Positions 35,738-37,423 of a DNA stretch of 37,423 bases are shown here, piece by piece (position 1 is the stretch's first letter; every line of letters begins with the position of its first letter). Below the pieces are notes generated by a model, which was not told the origin of the DNA, did not search any database, and saw nothing but the letters and a program-made list of their open reading frames with translations. The DNA lies in the IMG/VR virus record IMGVR_UViG_3300046000_001329, positions 1 through 37,423 of that record; one strand, given 5' to 3'. The translations under genes were made by a program, and so were the position numbers. The DNA is from a virus.

Positions 35738-36471
35738 GCAACCCCTTTGATTTTAATACCTTTTTTAACCGCTGTAGTCCCTTGACTCCACGAACCGCAG
35801 TCCCTGCACTGATACCTTTGATAAGTACCTGTTGTCGCCAAAGTGAATCCACGCTTCTGTATCTTCGTTGAAGCACAGCTTGGACATACATGGTTATCGG
35901 TATTAAGATTGCGATTAGGAAGCGATTTAATCCAAGGTAACAACTTATAGTAAAGCTTTTCCAATAATATGACATCTTGGATGTTGTACTTTTCCATACG
36001 ACTCCAAGCTGCACTATCTTTGTCCATACATTTAAGCCACAGTTCAAATCCTTCATGCTCTACCTTCTTACCTAGTCCTAGTTGTTGTGAGACATAATCT
36101 AACTTATTGCTAGTAAACCTAAAGTTGCTCCTAACAGTACGAAGTAAATCAATCTTCTTACTAGGAGATGGTGGATTAAGATTATGTAAAAGAAATTCCT
36201 TGTTGAGAATAGGTAAGTCGAACTTATTGCCATTATAAGTAACAACACCGTCTGCTGAGTCGATAAGTCCATGAATACCTTTTAACATTTTCTTTCTTGA
36301 TGATTTGTGAATAGAATCAAACACAACTTCTTTATCACCGAGCCACTTAGCACAGTAGCAAAGAACTTGTGATGAGTCTATCATCTGATTGATGCCAATG
36401 TTCTGGTCGAATAGTCCCCAAACATACGCACTGTTGGGGCTTGTTTCAATATCAAGTAATAAAATTCTCAT
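35734..36471 (-). CDS. DnaQ-like 3'-5' exonuclease with C-terminal zinc ribbon
   Basis: 245 aa. The RNase H-like exonuclease shows LLLDIETSP (Asp6, Glu8), GVVTYNGNKFDLPILNKEF and YNIQDVILLEKLY, that is Exo I, II and III with all acidic residues. The last 55 residues form a zinc ribbon (CPSCASTKIQKRGFT, YQRYQCRDCGSWSQGTT) like those of transposase or topoisomerase tails. The polymerase exonuclease is a separate chain here, so this is a second proofreading-type enzyme, perhaps acting on recombination intermediates. ATGA overlaps join it to both neighbours. Confidence 0.87.
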   Translation of the reverse strand: MRILLLDIETSPNSAYVWGLFDQNIGINQMIDSSQVLCYCAKWLGDKEVVFDSIHKSSRKKMLKGIHGLIDSADGVVTYNGNKFDLPILNKEFLLHNLNPPSPSKKIDLLRTVRSNFRFTSNKLDYVSQQLGLGKKVEHEGFELWLKCMDKDSAAWSRMEKYNIQDVILLEKLYYKLLPWIKSLPNRNLNTDNHVCPSCASTKIQKRGFTLATTGTYQRYQCRDCGSWSQGTTAVKKGIKIKGVA

Positions 36472-36674
36472 TTAGTTTTCTTCTTCCAATCGTAAACAAA
36501 CCAAGGACCTACAACTTCTAAAGCATCAACCACTTTCTTAAAGCTATCTAAGTCTTCTTGTCCCCAATTCTTATCTTTGATGTCTTTTTTAAGAGACTTG
36601 TATGTACCGATTAAACGACCAGCAACAATCTCATCACAGAAGTCGTTATCAATGTCAATTTTAATTTCACTCAT
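36468..36674 (-). CDS. Small conserved-type phage hypothetical
   Basis: 68 aa. MSEIKIDIDNDFCDEIVAGRL followed by YKSLKKDIKD and EDLDSFKKVVDALEVVGPWF. The pattern D-(F/L)-x-D-E-I-V-x-x-x-L-x-x-x-Y-x-x-L...A-(L/I) is common to small proteins of T7-like and other phages and has no known function. The ATG lies 2 bases after the nuclease stop; its end overlaps the next gene by 4 bases. Confidence 0.7.
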   Translation of the reverse strand: MSEIKIDIDNDFCDEIVAGRLIGTYKSLKKDIKDKNWGQEDLDSFKKVVDALEVVGPWFVYDWKKKTK

Positions 36675-36675
36675 A

Positions 36676-37008
36676 TTATCCTGCCATCATGTCAAAGAGA
36701 ACCTCAGCGTCAATCACTGCTAAGGGCTTACAACCGTTTTGTTTAATGATTACAATAGGCTCATACTTACCGTGAGACTTAGCTTGTTCATAGTAATTAT
36801 ACACAGCTACCTTCGCTAGTGACTTACATTCAAACACTGCAGGTATCTCATCCTTTGCAAACTGAGACATCACTACATCTTCACCGTGCGAACCCATTGG
36901 ACAACTACGCAAGTCTAATTCGCTTAGTTGCGGATACCTTGCTAGTAGTTCTTTTACGACCCATTTTTGCAGGTTTCGTCCCTTTGCTTTCGCTGATTGT
37001 GTTTTCAT
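36676..37008 (-). CDS. PD-(D/E)XK nuclease, endonuclease or Holliday-junction resolvase-like
   Basis: 110 aa. Basic helix KGRNLQKWVVKELL, then SHGEDVVMS (Asp44) and AVFECKSLAKVAVYNYYEQA (Glu60, Lys62), the PD-(D/E)XK catalytic pattern, and a final IVIIKQNGCKPLAVIDAE strand pair. It resembles small phage resolvases and takes the role of T7 endonuclease I, which no other gene here provides. AAGGT lies 8 bases before the ATG. Its 5' 104 bases overlap the upstream gene in another frame. Confidence 0.82.
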   Translation of the reverse strand: MKTQSAKAKGRNLQKWVVKELLARYPQLSELDLRSCPMGSHGEDVVMSQFAKDEIPAVFECKSLAKVAVYNYYEQAKSHGKYEPIVIIKQNGCKPLAVIDAEVLFDMMAG

Positions 37009-37234
37009 TTAATATTACCTTTCTGTTTTTAATCCATGCTTTAGGGATGTGCATTCTTGCATTGGTTTGGTCGATAGACCAGGTAGATGCTAGACACAGT
37101 GCTTCGTCTGTTTCATCAACTAAATAACCAATAGTGGTACAGTGATGCACCTCTGCTTTAGTCTTTGATTCCCATCCTGAGTCCGCTACTGCGTCAATCC
37201 AAACTACTTGTATTACTTTAGGGGTGGTTGCCAT
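36905..37234 (-). CDS. Hypothetical phage protein with long 3' overlap
   Basis: 109 aa. Residues 1-75 are beta-rich: PKVIQVVWIDAVADSGWESK, CTTIGYLVDETDEALCLAST, ARMHIPKAWIKNRKV. The pattern W-(I)-D-A...W...T-(I/V)-G-(Y/W)-L-V-x-E-T-(D)-E...IP-x-x-W-I recurs in small proteins of many phages and plasmids. The last 35 residues are basic and read through the 5' end of the nuclease gene; they may be dispensable. AAGGCG lies upstream of the ATG, which overlaps the exonuclease end by 22 bases. Confidence 0.7.
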   Translation of the reverse strand: MATTPKVIQVVWIDAVADSGWESKTKAEVHHCTTIGYLVDETDEALCLASTWSIDQTNARMHIPKAWIKNRKVILNENTISESKGTKPAKMGRKRTTSKVSATKRIRLA

Positions 37235-37423
37235 ACATCGCCTTGTTTTCGTTGTAAGTAAAGTAAGTTTCCATTCTCTAACACCCTTGGAGTATCACCA
37301 TCATAAGCCTTGAGTACAGCTTCGTATAGCTCTTCTACATTAGTGCAGTCTTTAAGTATCTTAGTTCCTTTAGCAGGACCAATACCTTTTAATCCTTCGA
37401 TGTTATCCACTCTGTCACCAGTT
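37213..37423 (-). CDS. 5'-3' exonuclease, C-terminal part (joins 3-598 on the circle)
   Basis: This is the last third of the exonuclease, including the helix-hairpin-helix DNA-binding motif (DNIEGLKGIGPAKGTKIL) and the terminal VLENGNLLYLQRKQGDVWQP. Bases 37298-37423 repeat 3-128. Only 37297-37213 adds new coding sequence, giving a total of about 226 codons. No start codon belongs here; the GTG at 37410 is internal. Confidence 0.9.
   Translation of the reverse strand, partial: TGDRVDNIEGLKGIGPAKGTKILKDCTNVEELYEAVLKAYDGDTPRVLENGNLLYLQRKQGDVWQPPLK
37298..37423. repeat. Right copy of the 126-bp terminal redundancy
   Basis: Identical to 3-128. When annotating one genome unit, count only one copy. 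Confidence 0.93.

Overview
The window is almost certainly one complete, circularly mapping genome of a lytic podovirus-type bacteriophage. Bases 3-128 are repeated exactly at 37298-37423 (126 bp). A 5'-3' exonuclease gene reads in frame across that junction, so one genome unit is about 37,295 bp. There is no integrase, no tRNA, no CRISPR array and no phage RNA polymerase. Host: an unidentified bacterium, probably Gram-negative, AT-rich and aquatic (inference), because the phage uses strong Shine-Dalgarno sites, textbook sigma70 promoters and perfect DnaA boxes.

Layout. A non-coding control region (11804-12875) separates two divergent arms. The leftward arm (minus strand) runs from 11803 down to 598, across the contig ends, and from 37423 down to 33362, where it stops at a strong hairpin-plus-U terminator (33312-33334). 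It starts with a cluster of small early-type genes. Then come a T7 gp4-like primase-helicase, a T7/Pol I-type DNA polymerase, endonuclease VII, a gp2.5-like ssDNA-binding protein, the 5'-3' exonuclease, a PD-(D/E)XK nuclease, a DnaQ-like exonuclease, a DUF3310-like protein and a B12-dependent (class II) ribonucleotide reductase. The rightward arm (plus strand, 12876-33159) carries terminase small and large subunits, portal, scaffold, major capsid protein (followed by a terminator, as in T7), a long S74 tail fibre, tail adaptor and tubular proteins, a collar-type short fibre, a cupin-SET fusion, three internal virion/ejection proteins, holin, a membrane protein and an M15 endolysin. The two arms converge in a 200-bp repeat-rich gap.

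How it works. The replisome is T7-like, but transcription appears to depend wholly on host RNA polymerase: TTGACA/TATAAT-type promoters with 16-18 bp spacers are seen on both strands. The control region holds three DnaA boxes, iteron-like repeats, a G-rich tract and AT-rich DNA, so it is the best candidate origin.

Most unusual points: (1) the DNA polymerase is split into an exonuclease polypeptide and a polymerase polypeptide by a free-standing HNH homing endonuclease gene with no room for an intron; (2) several selfish nuclease genes are present, two with their own consensus promoters; (3) a cupin-SET protein-methyltransferase-like fusion lies among virion genes; (4) consensus promoters point rightward, antisense to the leftward genes; (5) a palindrome CTATATAG recurs in the regulatory DNA.
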